From Saprospiraceae bacterium (GTDB lineage: Bacteria; Bacteroidota; Bacteroidia; Chitinophagales; Saprospiraceae): 64,000 bases of DNA. The translations under genes and the position numbers were made by a program. The stretch covers positions 62,001 through 126,000 of the forward strand of contig JADKCC010000018.1 in the NCBI GenBank assembly GCA_016714785.1, written 5' to 3'. Within the stretch, counting starts at the first letter, position 1. The number at the start of each line of letters is the position of its first letter. This document shows, in pieces, positions 53,140 through 61,757 of the stretch. The notes beneath the pieces were generated by a model, which worked only from the letters and a program-made list of their open reading frames with translations, was not told the origin of the DNA and did no database searches.

Positions 53140-55068
53140 ATGCCAAAAATATTTATGTCCTTGAGGTATTTCACTTTTTTATCTTGGTTGACAATATGGT
53201 CATTCATTTTAAATGGCCAAAATATTGCAGATATTAAAGCCAAATATCCTGGACAAAATGAGTTAATTCTTAAAGATAAACAAACTTATCGTTTTAGCCT
53301 TTATAACGAAAAACCAAAAATCATTTCAGACAATTATTTCGAATCACTAATATTGTCAGAAGCAGGAATTCAGAATACTTCAGAAAGTTTTTCTTTTTCT
53401 GAGTTGGTACCATTGAAGTCATTTGATGCTTATACTATTGTAAATGCCAAGGGAAAAGAGAAGAAGATACCAATCAATCCACCCACTGAAAAATCTGCTG
53501 AAAGCAATTCTGTATTTTATAGTGATGTCAAAGAAAAAAAGCTGACGTTCAATAACTTAGAGATAGGTTCTAAAAAAGTATATACTTACCAGTCAGAATT
53601 TTTGGATCCTTATCTTTTGCACAGATTTATGTTTGCAAATAATCTACCTGTAGATGAAGCTGAACTAGAAGTAATTACAGATAATGACATCAAAATAGGG
53701 TATAAGATATTTAATGACCCCAATAATGAGATTAAACTTATCACAACAGAAGGTAGGAGTAAGACGACTTATAATTGGAAAAGAGTAGAGAATAAACCTA
53801 TAAAATATGAACAAAATCATCCTGGCTACTTGCATATAGCGCCACACATAGTGGTTTATATTAAGCAATACAAATCAGGAAAAAACACTACAAATGTTTT
53901 AGGTGATACGGAGTTGTTATACAAATATTACAAAATTTTTACAGAATCTATCAATAAGACCGAAGACCCTGAACTCAAGGAAATAGCTTTGAATATTACC
54001 ACATCTTTGGCAAGTGCTGAAGAAAAGATCAAGGCGATATTTTATTGGGTGAAGGACAATATAAAATATGTTGCTTTCGAAAATGGTTATGAAGGATTCA
54101 TTCCACGTGATGCAAAGGTAGTCAATGCCCGGAGATTTGGAGACTGTAAAGATATGTCCAGTATTATCACCACAATGGCAAAATATGCTAAAATCCCCAA
54201 TGTAAATCTTTGCTGGATAGGTACGCGCAGGATTCCGTATTCGTATCATGAAATAGCAACACCGGCCGTAGATGATCATATGATCGCAACTATAGATCTA
54301 GAAGGTAAGGTCATATTTTTGGATGCGACTGACAAGGAAGCAGTGTTCGGTCTTCCTACAGGTTTCATACAAGGCAAAGATGCCATGATACAGCGAGGAG
54401 ATGGGTTTGAGATCGTAAAAGTACCCGTAGTAACACCATTGGAGAATCTCAGGAAAGAATCTATAAAACTTACTTTGGACAAAACTACAATAAAGGGCGA
54501 TGGCAATCTTTCGCTCCATGGTATCAATAGAAGCGACTTTCTTAACAATATAGGTGACGCAGCCAAAAATAACAGACTGGAAATAATCAAGAGTTTAGTA
54601 ATCAAGGGAAATAATAAATTTCAACTAAAAGAATATAAGGAGAAAAATGTCGAAGATAGAGATCTCCCTTATATAGTAGATTATAAATTTACCTTAGAAA
54701 ATTATGTAGTTTCTGCGGCAAATGAATACTATCTATCGATGTTTTTTAGCAAACCTTTTGAACAAAATACAATCAAAAAGGATAGAGAAGCAAAGTACGA
54801 ATTTGATTTTCTTTATCAAAAAGATTTTAGTGTTTCACTCGCATTACCGCCAGGAATGAAGGTTAAAAAATTGCCTAAAGACATTTCTGTAAACAATGCT
54901 TTAATGGCGTATAGTATAAAATACCGCTTGGAAGACGATGTGTTGAAACTTGATTTTATTATTGAAAATAAAAAATTGTTGCTTGAGCCATCTGATTTTG
55001 AACTTTGGAATACCAACATGCAGAATTTAAAATCTATTTATAACGAAAATATTGTTTTAACAGAATAA
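53140..55068 (+). CDS. DUF3857 and transglutaminase-like domain protein, catalytic triad present
   Basis: Exported protein, about 642 residues from ATG 53140 (the TTG at 53125 overlaps the previous stop and is less likely). Signal peptide ends near ILNGQN. N-terminal DUF3857 (about 50-220), then a transglutaminase-like core: Cys336 in ARRFGDCKDMSSIITTMAK, His380 in PAVDDHMIATIDLEGK and Asp395 in VIFLDATDKEAVFGLP, in the correct order and spacing for the papain-like triad. A C-terminal beta-rich domain (about 440-640) follows. Members are suspected proteases or amidases of the Bacteroidota envelope; the substrate here is unknown, but the MORN giant encoded 11 bp upstream is the natural candidate partner. 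Confidence 0.85.
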   Translation: MPKIFMSLRYFTFLSWLTIWSFILNGQNIADIKAKYPGQNELILKDKQTYRFSLYNEKPKIISDNYFESLILSEAGIQNTSESFSFSELVPLKSFDAYTIVNAKGKEKKIPINPPTEKSAESNSVFYSDVKEKKLTFNNLEIGSKKVYTYQSEFLDPYLLHRFMFANNLPVDEAELEVITDNDIKIGYKIFNDPNNEIKLITTEGRSKTTYNWKRVENKPIKYEQNHPGYLHIAPHIVVYIKQYKSGKNTTNVLGDTELLYKYYKIFTESINKTEDPELKEIALNITTSLASAEEKIKAIFYWVKDNIKYVAFENGYEGFIPRDAKVVNARRFGDCKDMSSIITTMAKYAKIPNVNLCWIGTRRIPYSYHEIATPAVDDHMIATIDLEGKVIFLDATDKEAVFGLPTGFIQGKDAMIQRGDGFEIVKVPVVTPLENLRKESIKLTLDKTTIKGDGNLSLHGINRSDFLNNIGDAAKNNRLEIIKSLVIKGNNKFQLKEYKEKNVEDRDLPYIVDYKFTLENYVVSAANEYYLSMFFSKPFEQNTIKKDREAKYEFDFLYQKDFSVSLALPPGMKVKKLPKDISVNNALMAYSIKYRLEDDVLKLDFIIENKKLLLEPSDFELWNTNMQNLKSIYNENIVLTE

Positions 55069-55077
55069 AAATTAAAA

Positions 55078-57036
55078 ATGACCTTATCAAAACTTATTTT
55101 ATTACCATTCTATTTATTGGTCACTGCAAATATCTTTGGTCAATACGAATTTAAAGACTATAAATTTTCAGACGAAAAAATAGAAGTACCTGAAAGTTAT
55201 GCATCTGAAAATGAAATAGTATTGTTGCGAAACATAAAAACCGAATTACTTTCAAAAGAAAATGCGGTTTTGCAATTCTACTTACTCCATGAAAAAGTTT
55301 TAATCAATAGTGCGAATGCCATAGAGCGCAATAATAAAGTTTATATACCATTCAGAACAGAAGAAAAACTCTTGGTGAATAAGCTGAGAGTAATACAAAA
55401 CAATGGAAAAGTAATAGAACTTAAATCAAGCGATATCAAAGAAGAAACCAATGAAGAGACTGGTGTAAAATACCAATATTATGCTGTGACAGGATTGGAA
55501 AAAGGGGCAATTATTGAAAAACTATTTATCTTGGAAGAACTACCAGAAATAAAAGGTGCTACCGTAGTATTACAAGATAACAGACCCATACTTTCTACAC
55601 ATTTCGAACTAATCTTCCCCAAACATTTACAATTTAAAACTAAATCATATAATGGCCTAGCTACCATGACAGAGGTCAAAGAAGCCTACAAAGATAAAAA
55701 TAGCCTTAGTGTTTCTGCATTTAATCTTACAGCTTTACCTAGTGATGAAAAGTACGCAAATGTGCAAATTCATACTAAATCATTGCGTTATAAGCTGGAG
55801 TCAAATCTAATCTCTAATGCTAAAAATCTAAACAATTATAAAGAGTTTGCCACTAACGTATTTGAAAATCTAAATGCAGAACTGGATACAAAAATGAAAA
55901 AGGAGTTGGATAATTTTATAAAAAAAGTCCCTACATCTAAAGATCCTTTTACCCAAATAAGACTTATCGAACAGTATATCAAAACCAATATAGCTTATAA
56001 CAGATATTATGGCGAAAACTCAAACTTTACGGCAGCACTGAAGAGCAAACAAGCCAATGAAGTAGAAATACTCAAACTTTACACTGCAGTCCTTAAACAT
56101 TTCAATATAGAGCACCAATTCGTAGTGACTTCCATGAGGTTTAAGATGTTTTTTGACAAAGATTTTGATACTATTGAGCAGTTGACGGACATCATTTTTT
56201 ATTTTCCTACATTAAGACAATATCTCGAGCCATGTGCATTTGAATACAGATTCCCTTTATTTAATTTTAATCTTGGCAATAATTACGGATTGTTTATAAA
56301 AGCAAAAGAATTTGGTGGTGTTATGATGGGTATAGGAGAAATAAAATTTATTGATATTCCCGGTGGAGATATAACGCATGATTTCACAGATATTACGATA
56401 GACCTACGGGGAGATATATATAACCCTGAAATAAATACCACGCATAAACAAGGTGGATATGCAGCAGCTGGATATCAATACATCAAAGATTTTGTATCTG
56501 GTGACCAATATCAGGATATCATAAAAAATATATCAGAAAACTATACTCAAAAGGCAGAAACCAAATCTCTTAAAATTGAAAATGATGGGTGTGATAATAT
56601 CGGCTTGTTACCTTTTATTTTGAATGTAACATTTGATGGCAAGGACTTGGTACAGAAAGCTGGAGATAATTTATTGCTCAATGTTGGAGTATTGATAGGA
56701 AAACAAATGGAACTTTATCAAGTTGAAAACAGAGTATTGCCAGTGGAACTATATTACCCACACAGATATACCAGGACTATAAAGATTTTATTACCGCCTG
56801 GATATACTATTAAAAATCCCGAAGCTTTTGAAATGAATTTTGAGACCATTATCGAAGATAAAAAAGTGGCTCATTGGCATAGTTCTGCTACTATCAATGG
56901 CTCAGAACTGATCGTAAATAATACTGAGAATTATGACATTATAGATTACCCATTAAGTGCATTCGAATCTTATAAAAAAGTGGTAAATGCAGCGGCAGAT
57001 TTTAATAAAATAGTGGTGGTGATATCAAAAATGTAA
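55078..57036 (+). CDS. DUF3857 protein with degenerate transglutaminase domain
   Basis: A 652-residue exported paralogue of the preceding gene. Signal peptide ends near NIFGQY (residue 22). It shares the DUF3857 plan (FYLLHEKVLINSANAIE, VIQNNGKVIELKSSDIKEET) and the helical run-up to the transglutaminase core (IRLIEQYIKTNIAYNRYYG). Where the catalytic GDCKD should be it has ANEVE (326-330), and the later His and Asp motifs are absent, so it cannot use the same chemistry. It may be a structural or regulatory partner of the active paralogue. Last gene of the operon, 9 bp after the previous stop. Confidence 0.8.
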   Translation: MTLSKLILLPFYLLVTANIFGQYEFKDYKFSDEKIEVPESYASENEIVLLRNIKTELLSKENAVLQFYLLHEKVLINSANAIERNNKVYIPFRTEEKLLVNKLRVIQNNGKVIELKSSDIKEETNEETGVKYQYYAVTGLEKGAIIEKLFILEELPEIKGATVVLQDNRPILSTHFELIFPKHLQFKTKSYNGLATMTEVKEAYKDKNSLSVSAFNLTALPSDEKYANVQIHTKSLRYKLESNLISNAKNLNNYKEFATNVFENLNAELDTKMKKELDNFIKKVPTSKDPFTQIRLIEQYIKTNIAYNRYYGENSNFTAALKSKQANEVEILKLYTAVLKHFNIEHQFVVTSMRFKMFFDKDFDTIEQLTDIIFYFPTLRQYLEPCAFEYRFPLFNFNLGNNYGLFIKAKEFGGVMMGIGEIKFIDIPGGDITHDFTDITIDLRGDIYNPEINTTHKQGGYAAAGYQYIKDFVSGDQYQDIIKNISENYTQKAETKSLKIENDGCDNIGLLPFILNVTFDGKDLVQKAGDNLLLNVGVLIGKQMELYQVENRVLPVELYYPHRYTRTIKILLPPGYTIKNPEAFEMNFETIIEDKKVAHWHSSATINGSELIVNNTENYDIIDYPLSAFESYKKVVNAAADFNKIVVVISKM

Positions 57037-57124
57037 GGAAGTGTTTCTAAATTTTTCTCAAATATAATTGAGGAAGCTAAATTATTATCTTATTCACAAA
57101 GATCCATTAGATACATAATCATCT

Positions 57125-57274
57125 TCAATCAAACTTCACCACATCATCTATCTGATATGCTTTGCCTATTGGTACGATCTTAAAGTCGCGGTGGTAGGTG
57201 GCATTCATGTCCGGATCAGAGATGACCACTTCTAGAATGATGCTTTCAGCAGTGGTATATTTTTTGGGACACAT
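57125..57274 (-). pseudogene. Short coding fragment, copy 2 of a duplicated C-terminus
   Basis: A 49-codon frame from ATG 57274: MCPKKYTTAESIILEVVISD, then PDMNATYHRDFKIVPIGKAY and QIDDVVKFD. Its last 31 residues match copy 1 at 49275 with only three changes visible. Together the copies are direct repeats flanking the MORN/transglutaminase operon. I do not recognise the parent gene. Confidence 0.5.
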
Positions 57275-57374
57275 TTGGCGACTTCTATTATGCTGTTTTG
57301 ATTATTGAATTAACCTTTGGTCCATTTAAGGAATAGACATTTGTATCTTTAGCACTCTACTTTTGCAGTAGTCC

Positions 57375-58292
57375 TTATTTATAAAATCTTTCCAGCTTAA
57401 ACTTCACAGGCAAAGTATATAATACCTTTACGGGTTTGCCATCTATTATGCCGGGATCCCAAGCAGGAAAACTTTTAACTACCCTAGTCACTTCGTCTTT
57501 TATACTTTGGCAGATGCCTCTTACCACATTTATATCTACGACGCTACCATCTGTGTCTATTACAAATTGGACTATTGCTGTTCCTTGTACGCCATAATCT
57601 CTAGCGATAATCGGATATTTCAATTTTTTCGTAATGTAGGTTAACATTGCGATATCAGAACAATTTTTCCTTTCATCATAATTCATTTGAGCACAGGACT
57701 TTGACTTCATCATAGGCATAATTTTTATTTTTTTTAATGGTCCTTCTGTAGTCTTTTCACTTATTACGGATTGAGAAAAGATAGTATCCGCTCTATAGAT
57801 GCCTTTATTTACTATTTGACCAAGTGTATCATATATAATAAATTCACCATGCCTTATTCCATTGATATATTGATACACTGCTGAAAGTTGCCCTTTTTTG
57901 TTTGTCGCTATCCACTGGCCTTCTTTTTTACCTTGAAGGTATTTACCTTTACTTTCACCGTCTATCCACTGGCCTATTTCTTGATTATTTTTATAGTTTC
58001 CTTCACTTCTTAAAATACCATCATCGCTCCATCTGGCATATTTACCATTTTTTGTGTTTTTGTCAGATGCATAAGTTATTAACTCAGTAATCTGTTTTGT
58101 CTCAGGAAAAAATTGCCTAAAGACATAACTTCCATCAGACTTTTTAGAAAATATTGTATGATACTCTGTTTTTATTTCTGTTTCATCCTCTTCCAAAAAA
58201 CTATTGTATTTCCCATTGAATTGCGATGTTTGATACAGATGGCAAGAAGAAAGCATAATAAGCACAATCCCAAAATAAATTGTATTTTTCAT
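57375..58292 (-). CDS. Lipoprotein with MORN_2 repeats and TonB C-terminal domain
   Basis: A 305-residue lipoprotein: MKNTIYFGIVLIMLSSC, lipobox SSC (Cys17). Residues about 80-170 contain four or five MORN_2 units (YARWSDDGILRSEGNYKNNQ, GQWIATNKKGQLSAVYQYIN, HGEFIIYDTLGQIVNKGIY). The C-terminal about 80 residues are a TonB-type energy transducer fold (KLKYPIIARDYGVQGTAIVQ, VIDTDGSVVDINVVRG, VLYTLPVKFKLERF). TonB normally has an N-terminal membrane helix; lipid anchoring instead suggests a role in envelope interaction rather than classical ExbBD-driven uptake. Convergent with the MORN operon, with which it shares repeat type. Confidence 0.82.
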   Translation of the reverse strand: MKNTIYFGIVLIMLSSCHLYQTSQFNGKYNSFLEEDETEIKTEYHTIFSKKSDGSYVFRQFFPETKQITELITYASDKNTKNGKYARWSDDGILRSEGNYKNNQEIGQWIDGESKGKYLQGKKEGQWIATNKKGQLSAVYQYINGIRHGEFIIYDTLGQIVNKGIYRADTIFSQSVISEKTTEGPLKKIKIMPMMKSKSCAQMNYDERKNCSDIAMLTYITKKLKYPIIARDYGVQGTAIVQFVIDTDGSVVDINVVRGICQSIKDEVTRVVKSFPAWDPGIIDGKPVKVLYTLPVKFKLERFYK

Positions 58293-58624
58293 TATTCTTA
58301 CATTTTAATACAAAGCTATGAATTTTATTGAGAATTTTATGCTTCTGAAATGGTATTTTCCCATACATTTTCAACTCATTCTTCAGAAGACTATGAGCAA
58401 ACCAAAATTTTGTTTAAAGATACTTGAGTCCAATACTGAAAGTCTAAAAATCAATAACAAGCCCTGAAATGGTTGAATATCAATATATTAATCATTAAAC
58501 CCTTATAGATTTTAGAATTTTTATCGTAACTATTCAGGTGTTTACTATTTCACTACAATTTTGTCACGATTTTTGCAACTTATAGGCAAAAATAGCGCCA
58601 AAATTAAGTTGGTTTTCCATTTTT
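58293..58624. other. Non-coding part of the gap before the T9SS carrier protein
   Basis: AT-rich, no supported gene or RNA. Confidence 0.4.
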
Positions 58625-58671
58625 ACCGCGGATATATATCCGCGGTTATTAATATTCTACCCCTTTGGGGT
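58625..58671. repeat. 22-bp perfect palindrome plus CCCC-TTT-GGGG hairpin
   Basis: 58625-58646 is a perfect palindrome centred on ATAT (arms ACCGCGGATAT). Thirteen bases on, ACCCC-TTT-GGGGT forms a compact hairpin (58659-58671). GC-rich palindromes in an AT-rich gap suggest an intergenic palindromic repeat or operator. A lone terminal sequence of the MITE-like family (ACTTTTCGAAGTGGACTCAT) lies at 58761-58780. Confidence 0.6.
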
Positions 58672-59008
58672 TATAGCTGAACAGTTACTTTTTATCTATT
58701 AATTACCACCAGTTTCACCGATGGTTTATTAAATTTTATACCTATCGCGATAATCAATTTACTTTTCGAAGTGGACTCATACTTTAGATTTTTAGGTATT
58801 ATATTTTTATAAAAAATTAATGCATTTGCATCCATTTTAAACACAATATAAAATTTCGTTATCTGTAGTTTGTTAAAGGCTAACCTTTGACCATGCTCTA
58901 AGATTTAGAATATTAAAAATATTGTAGAATAATAGCAAAATAAGTTGGCATGTTATTCGCATAAGTTATTATACACCTAATTTAATTTCTTTTTTAACCC
59001 GTTGTTTT

Positions 59009-60577
59009 ATGTATAGAATTGTGATAATCTCAGCAATATATTTGCTGTTGATGGGGAAGACTACGTTACTTATCGGTCAATTAGGCACCGTAAAGCCTAC
59101 TTTTTTTACTTGGGAAGGGGCCACTTCTGGCAACAGGGCCGTGTGGAAAGTTGATGACACACACAATGTGTATAGGGATCTTGATGGAGTAGATGTCACT
59201 ATTCAATTGTTAGATCCGTTAAATCTAAATACAACCACTAAAAACCCTAGTGAATTTAATGATTTTACAAAGAGTAATACATTCTTTAATAGAGGAAATC
59301 TTGCTTTCCAAATCACTTCTTCTCAAAAAGCCCAAACAGCTTGCATGGAATTTGCATTTTCAAAGCCAGTATTCTTGAATCAGTACCAGATTTGGGATAT
59401 TGATATGTTACAGTCTTCGCCACACAATGTCAGTACGTATCAAGACAGTGTAAGTTTTATGGCTACTAATAAAGCAGGCAATGTAGCTTTGTCGTTAGCA
59501 CCATTGGATGAAAATCCAACTTTTACGATCACTAAACAATCAGCAAAAGCTAATTTTAGAGCTGGAGTGAATGGTGATGTGCAGCACAATGACAAAAAAG
59601 GAGCGATAGCTATTTCGTCTGATATTCCAATAGAGAAATTTACGCTCTGTTATGCCAATGCATCGGATGACGATGGCAGTAGTAATAGCCACGCCGTAAA
59701 AATACCAGAGTTTTCTTTTACAGAGCTTTTAGGAGGTATTTCTGGGCAAGTTATCGATGATAACACTGGCTTGCCTTTGGCGGGTTCAGTAGTAAGGCTA
59801 TTGGACCAAAATGGTGAGTATGTATTAAATAAATTTGGCTGGTTTATGCAGACCATGACGGATGAAAGTGGACTATACAGTTTTGACCATTTAACGATGG
59901 GTACTTATACAATATTTCAAATCAACCCGCCAGGTTTTGATAGTATTAAAGATTTGGATGATGTAAATGATAATAAAATCACTGCTGAACTAGATGTTAT
60001 CAGTCCGTTTTCCAATGGTAATAACTTTTATGAGATCATGCAAGCGCCTTTACCTGTAACTTTGGATTCATACCAGGCATTTATCAATGAAGATCATGCT
60101 ATTGTAGCGCAGTGGCAAGTAGCTTCCGAAATCAATTGTTCACATTATGATATTGAAATCTTAAACACAAATAATGCCATACTATCCAAAGAACGTGTGG
60201 ATATTTCATCAGATAAAGATGGACAATATTGTGTATTAATACCATATCAAGGGAATGACAAAAAACTATATGTAAATCTAATACAATACGATTTTGATGG
60301 AAAACGTAGCCATTTAGGAACAAAGGTTATTAATCTTAAAAATCCACAACAAGACATTAAATTTTATCCTAACCCTACCAATGGAATTATTATTTTAGAA
60401 AACACCTCTGATGTATCCATTTTAAAAACTGAAATAGTAGATATTAATGGAAAACAAATCTTAACCAAAGAAGGAGAAATTGACCAAATAGATCTTTCTA
60501 TGTTGGCTAAGGGCTTATATTTAGTAAGATGTTTTACAACTTCAGGAGTTGTTGTACAAAAAGTAATAAAAGAATAA
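59009..60577 (+). CDS. T9SS-exported surface protein with SdrD-B/carboxypeptidase-like domain
   Basis: A 522-residue exported protein. Signal peptide MYRIVIISAIYLLLMGKTTL cleaves near LIGQLG. The N-terminal about 210 residues are beta-rich and unrecognised (FNRGNLAFQITSS, YQIWDIDMLQSSPHN). Residues about 245-335 form a Cna_B/SdrD B-like domain (SGQVIDDNTGLPLAGSVVRL, TDESGLYSFDHLTMGTYTIF, DLDDVNDNKITA). A short fibronectin-like stretch precedes the T9SS type A sorting domain (KFYPNPTNGIIILENTSD, LAKGLYLVRCF). Likely displayed on the surface or released; ligand unknown. Confidence 0.82.
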   Translation: MYRIVIISAIYLLLMGKTTLLIGQLGTVKPTFFTWEGATSGNRAVWKVDDTHNVYRDLDGVDVTIQLLDPLNLNTTTKNPSEFNDFTKSNTFFNRGNLAFQITSSQKAQTACMEFAFSKPVFLNQYQIWDIDMLQSSPHNVSTYQDSVSFMATNKAGNVALSLAPLDENPTFTITKQSAKANFRAGVNGDVQHNDKKGAIAISSDIPIEKFTLCYANASDDDGSSNSHAVKIPEFSFTELLGGISGQVIDDNTGLPLAGSVVRLLDQNGEYVLNKFGWFMQTMTDESGLYSFDHLTMGTYTIFQINPPGFDSIKDLDDVNDNKITAELDVISPFSNGNNFYEIMQAPLPVTLDSYQAFINEDHAIVAQWQVASEINCSHYDIEILNTNNAILSKERVDISSDKDGQYCVLIPYQGNDKKLYVNLIQYDFDGKRSHLGTKVINLKNPQQDIKFYPNPTNGIIILENTSDVSILKTEIVDINGKQILTKEGEIDQIDLSMLAKGLYLVRCFTTSGVVVQKVIKE

Positions 60578-60703
60578 TTTCAGAAATTTTAAAATCTGGC
60601 AAGACGTTCCAGGTTTTTGGAGTATTCGTGATTCAATTCCCATTTAAAGATAAACTAATTTTACTTTTTGCAAATTAGCATTTTCAGTAATTTATCTCTA
60701 AAA

Positions 60704-60858
60704 TTGAGCCCACTCTGAAAAGTCAAAAACGTCAGATTGCCACTAAGACTCCAAGACTAAAATATATATAAATAATTGATTATTAGGTATTTGAAATTTT
60801 AAATTCTTTGTATTTTCTCGCCTTTGTGACAAAATTATACTTTTAGGAGTGGACTCAA
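60704..60858 (-). repeat. MITE-like dispersed repeat, copy B (inverted)
   Basis: Bounded by TTGAGCCCACTCTGAAAAGT and ACTTTTAGGAGTGGACTCAA, 20-base terminal inverted repeats with a few mismatches. Its reverse complement aligns with copy A, including AAAAGTATAATTTTG and CACAAAGG on one side and CTTAGTGGCAAT on the other. 155 bp, non-coding. Confidence 0.7.
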
Positions 60859-60933
60859 AATTGGAATTTCTCATTGCTACGGTGGACGTTTAAGCTTTCA
60901 AGAAATGACATTTTAATTGTATTTTTTTTAAAG

Positions 60934-60973
60934 GATGGGAAAGGAGTTTTGCAAGTCTAACTCCTTTTCCATC
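60934..60973. repeat. 15-bp stem-loop
   Basis: GATGGGAAAGGAGTT pairs with AACTCCTTTTCCATC (one G-T wobble, 10-base loop). T tracts are weak on both sides. Possibly a terminator for the T9SS gene or an unrelated palindromic element. Confidence 0.5.
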
Positions 60974-61095
60974 TGCATTTTATGTTCAAACATTGCCTTT
61001 GCGGACTTCAGATAGGTGAGAAATCTTAATATGATAAAGTGGAATTATTTGTACTTTATTGTATCGAATTTTTGTTTCATTTAATCTCATAAAAA

Positions 61096-61127
61096 AAGGG
61101 ATGCGCAACCACTGCTACACATCCCTT
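61096..61127 (-). terminator. Terminator downstream of the Skp/OmpH gene
   Basis: Perfect 8-bp stem AAGGGATG/CATCCCTT with T runs on both strands (bidirectional), 28 bp after the stop. Confidence 0.8.
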
Positions 61128-61154
61128 ATATTTTTTAAGTTAAAGTGCTTTATC

Positions 61155-61661
61155 TTAATTCACGCCTAATTTGGTTTTTAGGATTGGCATAAGATTTTCG
61201 CTTTCTGCGGCGTGCAAAATCATACCTGCACTTGAATCAAAAATCATAGTGTATCCACCTTCTTTACCCAATTTTTCTATTTCTGCTTTAACTTTATCCA
61301 AAACAGGTTTGTAAAGTTCTTCTCTTTTCAACCCTATTTTTTGTTGAATATCTGCTTCGTATTTTTTGATTTCGTCTTGTTTTCCTACCAATACTTCTTC
61401 TTTTTGTTGCATTTGAACTTTAGAAAGCGTACCACCATTGGCTTCATTCATATAAGCTTTATAATCAGCTTCAAATTTGATAACCATTTCTTCGCCTTTC
61501 GCAATTAGTTCATTTTGTAATGCTTGGACTTGATTGTCAGCCAATTTCATTTCTGACATATTCGCTAATAACTCCTGGGTATTGATGTAACCAAATTTTT
61601 GCGCATTTACATTTATCGTTGTCAATGCCATAAAGAAAATTCCTAAAAAAGTGTGCTTCAT
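61155..61661 (-). CDS. OmpH/Skp family periplasmic chaperone
   Basis: Skp-like trimeric chaperone that holds unfolded outer-membrane proteins on their way to BamA. 168 residues. Signal peptide ends near INVNAQK (residue 21). The mature part opens FGYINTQELLANM, typical for Bacteroidota OmpH (the FGYVxxxxIL start), followed by a long coiled coil (KLADNQVQALQNELIAKGEE, about 39-110) and the C-terminal YTMIFDSSAGMILHA strand block. It follows bamA by about 96 bp on the same strand, the conserved bamA-skp order. Confidence 0.92.
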   Translation of the reverse strand: MKHTFLGIFFMALTTINVNAQKFGYINTQELLANMSEMKLADNQVQALQNELIAKGEEMVIKFEADYKAYMNEANGGTLSKVQMQQKEEVLVGKQDEIKKYEADIQQKIGLKREELYKPVLDKVKAEIEKLGKEGGYTMIFDSSAGMILHAAESENLMPILKTKLGVN

Positions 61662-61757
61662 TTTTGCTTGATTTGTTTTAAAAAATTTATTAACTAAACT
61701 AAAGTTGATTGAAAATAATTACAGAATTTGTAAAACTTAACTAAACATTAATACTTT

